A stretch of 11,123 bases of DNA from JACRBK01 sp964427955 (GTDB lineage: Bacteria; Chloroflexota; Anaerolineae; Aggregatilineales; Aggregatilineaceae), in NCBI GenBank assembly GCA_964427955.1, contig CAYRWY010000169.1, forward strand, positions 1 through 11,123, written 5' to 3'. The position numbers and the translations under genes are program-made. Positions within the stretch are counted from its first letter, which is position 1. Every line of letters begins with the position of its first letter. The notes below the pieces were generated by a model that worked only from the letters and a program-made list of their open reading frames with translations, searched no databases and was not told where the DNA came from. Shown here piece by piece: positions 1 through 6,573 of the stretch.

Positions 1-8
1 CGACGCAT
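1..8 (-). CDS. Start of an unidentified gene leaving the window on the left
   Basis: Only the start codon (ATG read from 8 to 6), one Arg codon and part of a third codon are inside the window, so the product cannot be identified. The call rests on a very strong Shine-Dalgarno sequence, AGGAGG on the minus strand at 14-19, five bases before the ATG. That is the same quality of signal seen for the confident genes here. The gene would run leftward, in the same direction as the propeller gene ending at 345. More than 330 bases containing a repeat and a hairpin separate the two, so it probably has its own promoter. I saw no convincing -35/-10 pair in front of it. Confidence 0.55.
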
Positions 9-19
9 GATCTCCTCCT
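9..19 (-). promoter_or_regulatory. Ribosome binding site of the left-edge gene
   Basis: The minus-strand sequence contains AGGAGGAGA (11-19). The AGGAGG core lies five bases before the ATG at 8-6. The near-perfect match to the anti-SD sequence is the main reason for proposing a gene at the edge. Confidence 0.6.
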
Positions 20-220
20 AAAAGAGAAAAACGATTCAACGCGGAGCACGCAGAGATTCATGAAGGTAGAAAGAGAGAAAAGCATTTTCATCCCGATGCG
101 GCAGCGGGTTCGCGGTGACTGGCTCGCGCTTTGAGGATAGTGTAGGGCCGGGCCTGTTTTTTTGACAGGGAAATGGCGTGGAAATTGGATGGAAATCGAA
201 TGGGGATCGCGCCCTACTTA

Positions 221-286
221 CCTCACCCCCCGGCCCCCTCTCCACGCGGTGGCGAGGGGGAGTGGCGCGGCGGAAACGTTGGTGAA
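221..286 (+). repeat. Palindromic intergenic repeat, copy A
   Basis: This 66-base element begins CCTCACCCCCCGG and ends GGTGAA. It matches the copy at 6497-6562 at 65 of 66 positions. Its core folds as a hairpin. The outer stem is CCCCCTC (234-240) with GAGGGGG (254-260). A one-by-one mismatch follows (t241/c253), then the inner stem CCAC (242-245) with GTGG (249-252) and a GCG loop. Six copies, all in this orientation, occur in the window and only between genes. Translations of such copies give spurious Pro/Arg/Gly-rich peptides that are often misannotated as proteins. Confidence 0.85.
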
Positions 287-308
287 AAACGGGACGGTGT
301 ACCCAGCA

Positions 309-330
309 GGGGCGTATCGCAATACGCCCC
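309..330. terminator. GC-rich hairpin just after the propeller gene
   Basis: This is a perfect 9-bp inverted repeat, GGGGCGTAT (309-317) and ATACGCCCC (322-330), with a CGCA loop. It lies 15 bases past the stop codon (345-347) of the leftward gene, where a terminator would be expected. There is no clear U-tract on either strand, so it may act as an RNA 3'-end stabiliser. It may equally be just another member of the dispersed palindrome class sharing 'GGGGC...GCCCC' arms (see 6603-6634). Confidence 0.45.
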
Positions 331-344
331 CTACTCCGCCCGCG

Positions 345-2114
345 TCACGACACGATGATCGGAAGCTGGCGAAGCTCTTCGGTGCCATCCAACCGGACCA
401 CGCGCAGGGTGTAGATCGTGGTCGCCAGCGGGCACTCGGTGCGCGACTCGTGGCCGGTGACGCCCGCCCCCTGGTAGTACACGGCCTGGATGCCTTCGAC
501 GTCCCAGCGAACGGCGACGCACTGCCCCAACGAAATGGTAGTGCGATCCGCGTAGAAATTGATGCTCACGGCGACCGGGGCCGTGACTTTCTGAATCCAA
601 TAGCCGCCCGGATCGCTGTCCGCCAGGAAGCCGACACGACCATCGGCCAACTGGGCCTGCCACCAGCGATAGCCCTGCGAGCAGTACGGGCCATTCTGGA
701 TGGTCATACGCGTGCCGGGCGTCAATTCCTGGATCATGGCCCCGGTCAGCGCGGCAGTGCTGCGGAAGCGGACCGCCGCCCCGTAACGCGTCACTTCGGC
801 GGTGTCGCCGATGGCCACGGGGGGCAGACCGCCATTCCCGGCGTAGACGTACTGGCAGCCCTCGCCCAGCGGACTGCCGGGCGTCGCGCTGGGAATGGGC
901 GTGAAGGTCGGGAACGGCGTGAGCGTGGGGAACGGCGTCCAGGTCGGGATGAAGGGCGTCAGGGTCGCCGCCGGAGTCAGCGTAGGAACGGCGGTCGGCA
1001 GCGCGGGCTGCGTCGGGATCGGGGTAGCGACCACCGGCAGGGCCGCCTGTGACGGACTCCAGGCGGGCGAGAGCAGTTTCAGGCCGGGCAGATCCACATT
1101 CACGGCGGCGATCTGGCCGGACGTGGGCGAATAGACGGAGACCTGCTGCTGCCCGGTGATGATCAGCAAGTGCTGCCCGTCGGGTGACCAGGTCAGCGCC
1201 GTGGCGTCGGTGAAACCGGGGGTCTGCGCCAGCACGCCGGTCGCCGTAGCGAACAGGAACAACTCCGCGGGATCGCCATCCTGCAGGGTGCCATCGCCGG
1301 TCGCATCCGAGGTGGCGCCTGCGAGGGCGATCTGGCTGCCGTCCGGGCTGAATTCGAGGTCGTAGACGTGCACCTGATAATTAGCCAGCCGGGCCGGACC
1401 GCCCGCCGCCGGGGTATAGAAGCCGGAATCGCCCCCGACTTCGAGCGTGCCGACGACCGAGCGGCCATCCGGGCCGACGTCGAAGGCGGTGAGGTGGGGA
1501 AAGGTGCCGATGTTGTAGCGCAGGGCAAAGTCGCTGCCCTCGTAGACGGCGGCCTGGACGTTGCCAGAGGGATCGGCGGAGGCGCACAGCAGGAACAGCG
1601 GCGCGTTCGCGACGGCGATCCCCTGGTCGCAGACCGGCACCAGATCGCGGATCTCGGCGGGACGTCCGCGCGGCGGCGAGAGCTTCAGCCCAGCGTCGGT
1701 CAGCAGCACCAGCGCCGACCCGTCCGGCACCCAGGCCAGCGATAGGACGGCGAAGGCCGGGTAGACTTCGGTCAAATCCTCACACAGCCGCTCGCCGTCG
1801 AAACAGCCGCGCAGACTGCGCAGCAAGCCGTAGCCGCCGTCGGCCAGCGGAAAGGCCAGCATCCCCCCCTCGCCCGGCTGCCAGGCCAGGTGCGCCGCGG
1901 CGTTGACCGGCGTATCCAGGCGCCCGACCTGGCCCGATGCCAGATCGAGCACGTAGACCCCGGCCTGATCGGTATCATCCACGCCCACGAAGGCCACCAC
2001 GCCCGCCGGGGGCACCGCCTGGGCGACCGCCGGAGAGAATCGACCTGTCAGGCTGACTGCGGCGAGCAAGCTGGCCAGCCCAAGCACGCGCAAAACCAAA
2101 CGCCGGAGTCTCAT
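345..2114 (-). CDS. Secreted beta-propeller protein with SH3-like and Ig-like C-terminal domains
   Basis: The predicted protein has 589 residues and no recognised specific function. Residues 1-32 form a signal peptide: MRLRRLVLRV, a hydrophobic stretch, then AVAQA as a likely cleavage site. Residues about 35-360 carry repeated WD40/TolB-like blade motifs such as 'LAWQPGEGG', 'LEFSPDGSQIALAG' and 'LTWSPDGQHLLII'. Residues about 361-413 are a Thr/Pro linker (repeated TPxPT). Residues about 425-510 resemble an SH3-like domain ('RWWQAQLADGRVGFLA'). Residues 513-589 form an Ig-like beta-sandwich ('ISLGQCVAVRWDVEGIQAVYY'). I chose the ATG at 2114 over an upstream in-frame ATG at 2144. It has GGGAGGT (2121-2127) at the right spacing and opens directly into the signal peptide. 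The likely role is extracellular binding or a cell-surface scaffold. The gene is divergent from the glycerate kinase gene. The domain boundaries are my reading of the sequence. Confidence 0.85.
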   Translation of the reverse strand: MRLRRLVLRVLGLASLLAAVSLTGRFSPAVAQAVPPAGVVAFVGVDDTDQAGVYVLDLASGQVGRLDTPVNAAAHLAWQPGEGGMLAFPLADGGYGLLRSLRGCFDGERLCEDLTEVYPAFAVLSLAWVPDGSALVLLTDAGLKLSPPRGRPAEIRDLVPVCDQGIAVANAPLFLLCASADPSGNVQAAVYEGSDFALRYNIGTFPHLTAFDVGPDGRSVVGTLEVGGDSGFYTPAAGGPARLANYQVHVYDLEFSPDGSQIALAGATSDATGDGTLQDGDPAELFLFATATGVLAQTPGFTDATALTWSPDGQHLLIITGQQQVSVYSPTSGQIAAVNVDLPGLKLLSPAWSPSQAALPVVATPIPTQPALPTAVPTLTPAATLTPFIPTWTPFPTLTPFPTFTPIPSATPGSPLGEGCQYVYAGNGGLPPVAIGDTAEVTRYGAAVRFRSTAALTGAMIQELTPGTRMTIQNGPYCSQGYRWWQAQLADGRVGFLADSDPGGYWIQKVTAPVAVSINFYADRTTISLGQCVAVRWDVEGIQAVYYQGAGVTGHESRTECPLATTIYTLRVVRLDGTEELRQLPIIVS

Positions 2115-2120
2115 CAAGAC

Positions 2121-2127
2121 ACCTCCC
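2121..2127 (-). promoter_or_regulatory. Ribosome binding site that decides the 2114 start
   Basis: The minus strand reads GGGAGGT, six bases before the ATG at 2114. The alternative in-frame ATG at 2144 has no comparable site and would add ten non-hydrophobic residues in front of the signal peptide. Confidence 0.7.
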
Positions 2128-2130
2128 GTA

Positions 2131-2173
2131 TTGTGTGAGGACACGCATCCCGGTATAGTTGTCTCTACTATAC
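2131..2173. promoter_or_regulatory. Divergent promoter region with a perfect TATAGT dyad
   Basis: Rightward, TTGTGT (2131-2136) and TATAGT (2154-2159) are exactly 17 bases apart, which suits a housekeeping-type promoter for the glycerate kinase gene. GTATAGT (2153-2159) is followed after seven bases by its exact reverse complement ACTATAC (2167-2173), so the minus strand has a TATAGT of its own facing the leftward gene. I see no good -35 for the leftward direction. The dyad could be a two-way -10 arrangement or an operator covering the start site. Both are inference. Confidence 0.45.
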
Positions 2174-2196
2174 ATTATTTTACGAGAGGCGGAAGC

Positions 2197-3540
2197 ATGG
2201 CGCGCTTGACAGCAATGGGCAGTCCTGAGCGGGTCCAGGCGATCAGCGTGTTGAACGCGGCGCTGGACGCCGCCGATCCGGCCCAGGCCATCCGCCGCCT
2301 GATGTTCCGCAGCGACGAGACGCTGTGGATCGACGGCGTCGCGTACGACCTGGGGCGCTACCGCCGCGTATTCGTGGTCGGCGCGGGCAAGGCCGGGGCG
2401 TCGATGGCCAGCGCGGTCGAGGCGCTGATCGGCGACCGGATCACGGCGGGCTGGGTCAACGTCAAGTACGGCTACACCGAACCAACCGAACGCATCACCG
2501 TGCACGAAGCTGCCCACCCGGTGCCGGACGACGCCGGGCTGACCGGCACGCAGGCCATGCTCGACCTGCTGCGCGATCTGACGACCGACGACCTGGTGCT
2601 GTGCCTGCTGTCCGGCGGAGGATCGGCGCTGATGCCGCTGCCGGTGACGGGCGTCAGCCTGGACGACATGCGGGCCTTGACCGACCAACTGCTGCGCTGC
2701 GGGGCGCCGATCCAGGCCATCAACGCCGTGCGCAAACACCTGTCGCAGGTATCCGGAGGGCAGCTCGCCCGCCGCGCGTACCCGGCGTCAGTCGTGTCGC
2801 TGATCCTGTCGGACGTCGTCGGCAGTCCGCTGGACGTGATCGCGTCCGGGCCGACGGTGGCCGATCCGACGACGTACGCCCATGCCCAGGCCGTGATCGA
2901 ACGCTACGGCATCCAGGAGCAGGTACCCGCGCCGATCCGCCGCCACCTGATGCGCGGGCTGTCGGGCAATCTGCCGGAGACTCTGAAGGTGGGCGATCCC
3001 GAACTGGAGCAGGTCCACAACGTGATCATCGCCGACAACGCGCGCGCCGCGCAGGCCGCGGTCGAGCAGGCGCAGGCGCTCGGCTTCAACACCCTGCTGC
3101 TTTCGACCTTCGTGGAAGGCGAAGCGCGCGAGGTGGCGAAGGTGCTGGCGGCGTTGGCGAAAGAAGTGCTGGCCAGCGGGCGACCCGTGCCGCGCCCGGC
3201 GTGCCTGATCCTGGGTGGTGAGACGACGGTCACCGTCAAGGGCGACGGCCAGGGCGGGCGCAACCAGGAACTCGCGCTGGCGGCGGCGCAGGCTATCGAC
3301 GGGCTGGAGTCAGTGTTGATCGCCAGCCTGGCGACCGACGGATCGGACGGTCCGACCGACGCGGCAGGCGGGCTGGTGGATGGGACGACGCTGGCGCGCG
3401 GCGGGGCATTGGGATGGTCGATCCAGACGGCGCTGAGCCGCAACGATGCCTATCGCTACCTGGACGCCGTGGGCGACCTGCTGGTGACCGGGCCGACCAA
3501 TACCAACGTGAATGACTTGATGGCGGTGTGGGTGTTTTGA
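2197..3540 (+). CDS. gckA: Glycerate 2-kinase, MOFRL family
   Basis: This enzyme phosphorylates D-glycerate with ATP to 2-phosphoglycerate, feeding glyoxylate/serine-derived or sugar-acid carbon into lower glycolysis; it is cytoplasmic. The 447-residue length is usual for the family. The N-terminal part carries VGAGKAG (61-67), whose Lys is the family's conserved active-site candidate, then LLSGGGSAL (137-145), VRKHLSQVSGGQLA (178-191) and LSDVVGSPLDVIASGPT (204-220). The C-terminal MOFRL part carries LGGETTV (339-345), GQGGRNQE (351-358, with the conserved Arg355), ATDGSDGPTDAAGG (379-392) and a final GPTNTNVND (432-440). The ATG at 2197 is preferred because GAGG (2186-2189) lies seven bases upstream. 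The in-frame ATG at 2131 lies upstream of the proposed -10 and adds residues unlike the family. No glycerate-pathway neighbours are visible. It is a full-length, apparently intact gene. Confidence 0.95.
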   Translation: MARLTAMGSPERVQAISVLNAALDAADPAQAIRRLMFRSDETLWIDGVAYDLGRYRRVFVVGAGKAGASMASAVEALIGDRITAGWVNVKYGYTEPTERITVHEAAHPVPDDAGLTGTQAMLDLLRDLTTDDLVLCLLSGGGSALMPLPVTGVSLDDMRALTDQLLRCGAPIQAINAVRKHLSQVSGGQLARRAYPASVVSLILSDVVGSPLDVIASGPTVADPTTYAHAQAVIERYGIQEQVPAPIRRHLMRGLSGNLPETLKVGDPELEQVHNVIIADNARAAQAAVEQAQALGFNTLLLSTFVEGEAREVAKVLAALAKEVLASGRPVPRPACLILGGETTVTVKGDGQGGRNQELALAAAQAIDGLESVLIASLATDGSDGPTDAAGGLVDGTTLARGGALGWSIQTALSRNDAYRYLDAVGDLLVTGPTNTNVNDLMAVWVF

Positions 3541-3582
3541 AAGGCAGACGGCATTGACCGCACGACGAGGCGCGGCGCTTTA

Positions 3583-3638
3583 CCTCCCCCTCTCCACGCG
3601 GTGGCGAGGGGGAGTGGCGCGGCGGAAATGTCGGTGAA
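3583..3638 (+). repeat. Palindromic intergenic repeat, copy B (10-base deletion)
   Basis: This is the same element as at 221-286 and 6497-6562. It lacks a ten-base block near its left end (ACCCCCCGGC) and has one C-to-T change near the right end. The hairpin core is nearly intact (CCCC-TC with GAGGGG, inner CCAC/GTGG, GCG loop). It lies between the convergent ends of the glycerate kinase and VIT/vWA genes, where it could help stop transcription from both sides. Confidence 0.8.
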
Positions 3639-3653
3639 GGGGCGGAGGCCCCT
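3638..3653. terminator. Short hairpin between convergent genes
   Basis: AGGGGC (3638-3643) pairs with GCCCCT (3648-3653) across a GGAG loop. It starts at the last base of repeat copy B and lies 20 bases beyond the stop of the leftward VIT/vWA gene. No U-run follows on either strand. It may be a weak bidirectional terminator, or a degenerate form of the GGGGC...GCCCC palindromes seen elsewhere in the window. Confidence 0.35.
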
Positions 3654-3673
3654 CTGGCTATCTCAAACCTGGG

Positions 3674-6151
3674 TCAGGGCTGCGGGGCTTTGCTCACCGC
3701 CAGCCAGGTCTGCACCAACGGGCCGCGCGGCTCTTTTGGCAAGGTGATGGTCGCGACCTCGCCGCGCAGCAGGGCTACGATCCGCAGATCGTCCAGGGAC
3801 GTGACCTGATCGGGCACGTGGTCGGGCGAGAAACCGCGCGCGGCCCGCTCGACGTCCGTTTTCGGGACGGACAGGCCGGCCCGCCACTCGTCCGCGATGG
3901 CGTAATCACCGGACGCCGCGTGTAATTCGTCCAGCGCGCGCACGGCGACGAAGCGATCAAAGCCGCGCAGACTGTCGAAATTGTCGCGCAGCCAGCGGGC
4001 GGCCTTGTCCACCTGGCGGCGGTAGTTCCCGGCGCGGGTGGTGTGCCCGGCCCGGACGAAGGCCAGCAGGGCCGCCGCCGTCATCTCGGCGTTGTCCCAA
4101 CTGCCGTCTACCTTCTGGGTGCGCGCCAACCACTTCAGGCGATCTTCGACCGTGTGCAGCTCGGCAGACACCGGTTCCGGGGCGCGGGGTGGAGCGAAGT
4201 GTGCCGCAGCGGGCGGCGCACCGGACGCCGTGCGGCGGCGCATGAAGGCCGGGAGGTCGAGATCGGCGCTCGACATCGCCCGGTTCGCCGTGAACCTCAG
4301 GCCAGAGGACGGAGATCCCGTCGGCATGGCCAGCCCAAAGACCCTCGGCGGTATTCGAGGTTCCGCAAACCCTTCAAAGTCCAATCCTTCGGGCAGTGGA
4401 ACCGCAACCTTGACGTGGGCGTGATCGCCCTGGCGCGCCGTGACCGCACTGTCCACGGCGACGAACGAGGTGTAAGCCGTCATCAGGCGATGTTCAAGCG
4501 CCAGCGCGATAATCTGCTCCCGCGCCCTCTCGATGGATTCCGGTGACTGGCCCAGCAGTGCGTCGATGCGCGCGCGTGCCCAGAGGCGCTGCACGGCGGG
4601 ACGACTCTCGACGGCGGGCGGCAGGTCCAGCGCCATCTCGACGCGGCGGCCTGAGAGGGTGCCGATCAGCCGGACCGACGTTGGCCCCGCTGCCCGCTTC
4701 AGCCGGGTGACGATTTGCAGCGGCTCGCCGACGTACAGATCGGGGAGCACGTCAGGATACGTGTCCCAGGTGTCCGCGCCGCGCCAGTCGAGGCGGAGAT
4801 CTTGCAGCACTGGATAACTCACCCGGTCCTGGAAGCGCGTGATCGCAGCCTCGATGTCGTCATCCAGGCCCAGAAATTCCGCCGTACCGCGCCCTAACTG
4901 CGCCAGCTTCGCCAGCAGATAGCGATTGACCGACGGGCCGATCCCGAACGAAAAGATGCGCGCATCGCCCCGGTGCCGGTTGATCTGGCGCAGCGCCTCG
5001 TCTTCCGCGGAAACCGCGCCATCGGTCAAAAAGACAACGAAGCGACCGCGACCGGGATCGGCGGAAAGCTTCAGCGCGGCTTCGATGGCCGAGACGATCT
5101 CGGTCCCGCCGCGCCCGTCGATCTGGTCCAGCCAGCGATCCGCCGCGTCCACGTGCTCCTGGGTGACGGACACCATCTTGCGGTCAAACCACTCGATCTC
5201 GGTGTCGAACGCCTGGATGGTGAAGGTATCGGCGTCGTTCAGGGCGCGGATGCAGGCGCGCAGGGCGTTTTTGTCCTGCTCGATGGGCTTGCCCTGCATC
5301 GAGCCGGAGCGGTCGATCACGAAGATGAACTCGCGCGGGACGGGCATGAGCGACCCGTCGAAGCGCGGCGGCAGCAGCGTGATCAGCGCGGTGTCGAGAT
5401 CGCCGTCGTGACTGGTCCAGGCCGCCGTGCGGACCAGATCCGCGGCGACCTGATAGCGCAGCACGAAATCCTGATCGGGAATAGTGCGTGCGGCCAGGCC
5501 CAGCTCGAAATCCTGCCCGCGCGGCGTGAGCGTGATCGGGTGCGTGCGGCTGACCGGCGGCGTGATGGGCAGCCCCGGCAGCAGGGACAGATTGATCTCG
5601 ACCGGGCCGACCTCCGACTCGTCCGGCGTGACGGGAGCCGTCAGGCCGCGCATCTCGTCCAGCGACATGCCGGGCCGGTGATAGCGCGGGGTGAGGCCCA
5701 TCGGGAACACGAACTCGTACTCGCCGTCACGGTAGGACAGGCGCTCGTCGTAGTGCAGCGCGGTGATGATCGTCTCGCCGGGCTGGACGTTGCCGATCTG
5801 GATGGAGAACAGATTCGGGCGGCGCTGCTCCAGCAGGCTGGCGCGGCGGCCCTCGGAGATCGCTTCCAGGTATTTCTCGCGGGCGACCTGAGACTCTTTG
5901 ATCTCCGCCGCGATGGTGCGCTCCCCGATCGTAATCCGGTAATCCACGACGGCGGCCTCGTGCGGCAGGGGGAACAGGTATTCCAGGTCCACCGGCTGTG
6001 GAAAGGGATTGTCGAAATGCTGAGTGACCGTGAGGCTGGCCACCGGCCCAACGATCTGCCCGGTGACCACCGTCCGCCGCAGCGGCAGCGGCGAGGCGAT
6101 CTCGCCCGGCACGAGCAGGTATCCTATTTTGAACTCGGTTTCTTGCGCCAT
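3674..6151 (-). CDS. VIT domain plus von Willebrand factor A domain protein
   Basis: The 825-residue protein resembles bacterial relatives of the inter-alpha-trypsin-inhibitor heavy chain. Residues about 5-140 form a VIT domain (HFDNPFPQPVDLEYLFPLP at 45-63, and 'AREKYLEAISEGRRASLLEQ'). Residues about 272-445 form a vWA domain with a complete metal-binding MIDAS site: D280, S282 and S284 in DRSGS, T350 in GGTEI, and D377 in FLTDGA. 'EHRLMTAYTSFVAVD' (553-567) is the characteristic segment that follows in this family. Residues about 660-760 are helical ('LKWLARTQKVDGSWD') and resemble one repeat of the alpha/alpha toroid fold of terpene cyclases and complement-like proteins. There is no signal peptide or clear membrane segment, so it is probably intracellular or exported by another route. 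The start at 6151 is supported by GGGGAGAG (6158-6165). The ligand is unknown. Confidence 0.9.
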   Translation of the reverse strand: MAQETEFKIGYLLVPGEIASPLPLRRTVVTGQIVGPVASLTVTQHFDNPFPQPVDLEYLFPLPHEAAVVDYRITIGERTIAAEIKESQVAREKYLEAISEGRRASLLEQRRPNLFSIQIGNVQPGETIITALHYDERLSYRDGEYEFVFPMGLTPRYHRPGMSLDEMRGLTAPVTPDESEVGPVEINLSLLPGLPITPPVSRTHPITLTPRGQDFELGLAARTIPDQDFVLRYQVAADLVRTAAWTSHDGDLDTALITLLPPRFDGSLMPVPREFIFVIDRSGSMQGKPIEQDKNALRACIRALNDADTFTIQAFDTEIEWFDRKMVSVTQEHVDAADRWLDQIDGRGGTEIVSAIEAALKLSADPGRGRFVVFLTDGAVSAEDEALRQINRHRGDARIFSFGIGPSVNRYLLAKLAQLGRGTAEFLGLDDDIEAAITRFQDRVSYPVLQDLRLDWRGADTWDTYPDVLPDLYVGEPLQIVTRLKRAAGPTSVRLIGTLSGRRVEMALDLPPAVESRPAVQRLWARARIDALLGQSPESIERAREQIIALALEHRLMTAYTSFVAVDSAVTARQGDHAHVKVAVPLPEGLDFEGFAEPRIPPRVFGLAMPTGSPSSGLRFTANRAMSSADLDLPAFMRRRTASGAPPAAAHFAPPRAPEPVSAELHTVEDRLKWLARTQKVDGSWDNAEMTAAALLAFVRAGHTTRAGNYRRQVDKAARWLRDNFDSLRGFDRFVAVRALDELHAASGDYAIADEWRAGLSVPKTDVERAARGFSPDHVPDQVTSLDDLRIVALLRGEVATITLPKEPRGPLVQTWLAVSKAPQP

Positions 6152-6187
6152 AACGCTCTCTCCCCAAACAGGTTGCGATCCACCCTC

Positions 6188-6196
6188 ATCTTAGCA
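6188..6196 (-). promoter_or_regulatory. Possible extended -10 promoter of the VIT/vWA gene
   Basis: The minus strand reads TGC followed by TAAGAT, an extended -10 pattern, 37 bases before the start codon. TAAGAT matches four of six consensus bases, and no -35 is recognisable at the usual spacing. It is offered as the best candidate in this short leader. Confidence 0.25.
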
Positions 6197-6220
6197 CGAT
6201 CTGGGGCAAAAGCCGCCGAT

Positions 6221-6240
6221 CCCCCCGCGATTGGGGGGGG
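6221..6240. repeat. C6/G8 hairpin
   Basis: Six C (6221-6226) face eight G (6233-6240) across a GCGATT loop. It lies about 70 bases upstream of the VIT/vWA start codon, behind its proposed promoter. It is a simple GC-rich inverted repeat; its function is unknown. Confidence 0.5.
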
Positions 6241-6263
6241 TGGGCAACCATTCGCCGGGCTTT

Positions 6264-6305
6264 ACCCCACCCCCAGCCCCTCCCCAGGCAAGCTGGAGAG
6301 GGGAG
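6264..6305 (+). repeat. Palindromic intergenic repeat, copy C (diverged)
   Basis: The primary sequence differs from the other copies but the fold is the same. The outer stem is CCCCTC (6277-6282) with GAGGGG (6298-6303), then a one-by-one mismatch (c6283/a6297), an inner stem CCAG (6284-6287) with CTGG (6293-6296), and a GCAAG loop. It starts with the family's ACCCCACCCCCAGCCCC-type lead. Confidence 0.65.
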
Positions 6306-6369
6306 CAAGCTTTTTTCCCTCGCCCGTACTGCGTTCATCGTCCGACACTTCTAACAAATACTAAGACAC

Positions 6370-6423
6370 GTAGGGGGGCACCAGCGTGTGCTCCCGCGGG
6401 CGGACACCTTGGTCCGCCCCTAC
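6370..6423. repeat. Compound palindrome bounded by GTAGGGG / CCCCTAC
   Basis: The ends GTAGGGG (6370-6376) and CCCCTAC (6417-6423) are exact reverse complements. Inside are two further hairpins. One is GGGGGCAC (6374-6381) with GTGCTCCC (6388-6395), containing one G-T pair. The other is GGGCGGAC (6398-6405) with GTCCGCCC (6412-6419), which is perfect over eight pairs. The outer and inner stems share some G and C bases, so alternative folds compete. The element resembles the 'GTAGGGGCG...CGCCCCTAC' dispersed repeats known in Chloroflexota and cyanobacteria. Confidence 0.65.
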
Positions 6424-6496
6424 ACGACCAAAAACTGTCGGAGACTGAAGCGATTGAGGGGGCTGAAGTCGAGCAGGCGACAACGGCTGGGTTTTA

Positions 6497-6562
6497 CCTC
6501 ACCCCCCGGCCCCCTCTCCACGCGGTGGCGAGGGGGAGTGGCGCGGCGGAAACGTCGGTGAA
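6497..6562 (+). repeat. Palindromic intergenic repeat, copy D
   Basis: It is 66 bases long and identical to copy A at 221-286 except for one base (C for T seven bases before the end). Such near-identity 6.3 kb apart indicates recent spread or gene conversion. Like copy B, it continues into AAGGGGCG after GGTGAA. It is followed after 11 bases by the double palindrome at 6574-6668. Confidence 0.85.
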
Positions 6563-6573
6563 GGGGCGCGCTG

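Larger units (their letters stand above)
20..344. other. Gene-free stretch with repeat remnants
   Basis: No ORF here has an SD sequence or protein-like composition. Positions 39-56 contain an ACGCGGAG...ACGCAGAG direct repeat, which resembles the degenerate 'cgcggag/cgcagag' tracts often found between genes in Chloroflexota. A run of seven T at 157-163 follows a GGCC-rich tract but has no good stem in front of it. TTGACA at 162-167 has no matching -10 at the proper distance. The right half holds the 221-286 repeat element and the 309-330 hairpin, listed separately. Confidence 0.5.

Noticed and set aside
144..163. GGCC-rich tract followed by seven T as an intrinsic terminator
   Set aside because: The GGCC units are direct and self-complementary but do not form a stem with an adequate loop, and no rightward gene ends there.
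162..167. TTGACA as a rightward -35 box
   Set aside because: There is no -10-like hexamer 15-19 bases downstream and no gene follows in that direction.
162..1052. Rightward ORF of 296 codons starting in the repeat element
   Set aside because: It is antisense to the propeller gene, begins by translating repeat copy A (Pro/Arg/Gly-rich), lacks an SD sequence, and is Arg/Gly-rich without recognisable domains. It is a GC-rich shadow ORF.
2325..3221. Rightward ORF of 298 codons in another frame inside the glycerate kinase gene
   Set aside because: It overlaps a confident family member in the same direction and has only Arg/Ala/Gly-rich shadow composition.
4973..6364. Rightward ORF of 463 codons
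   Set aside because: It is antisense to the well-supported VIT/vWA gene, Arg/Asp/Gln-rich with no family resemblance, and ends inside the repeat-rich gap.
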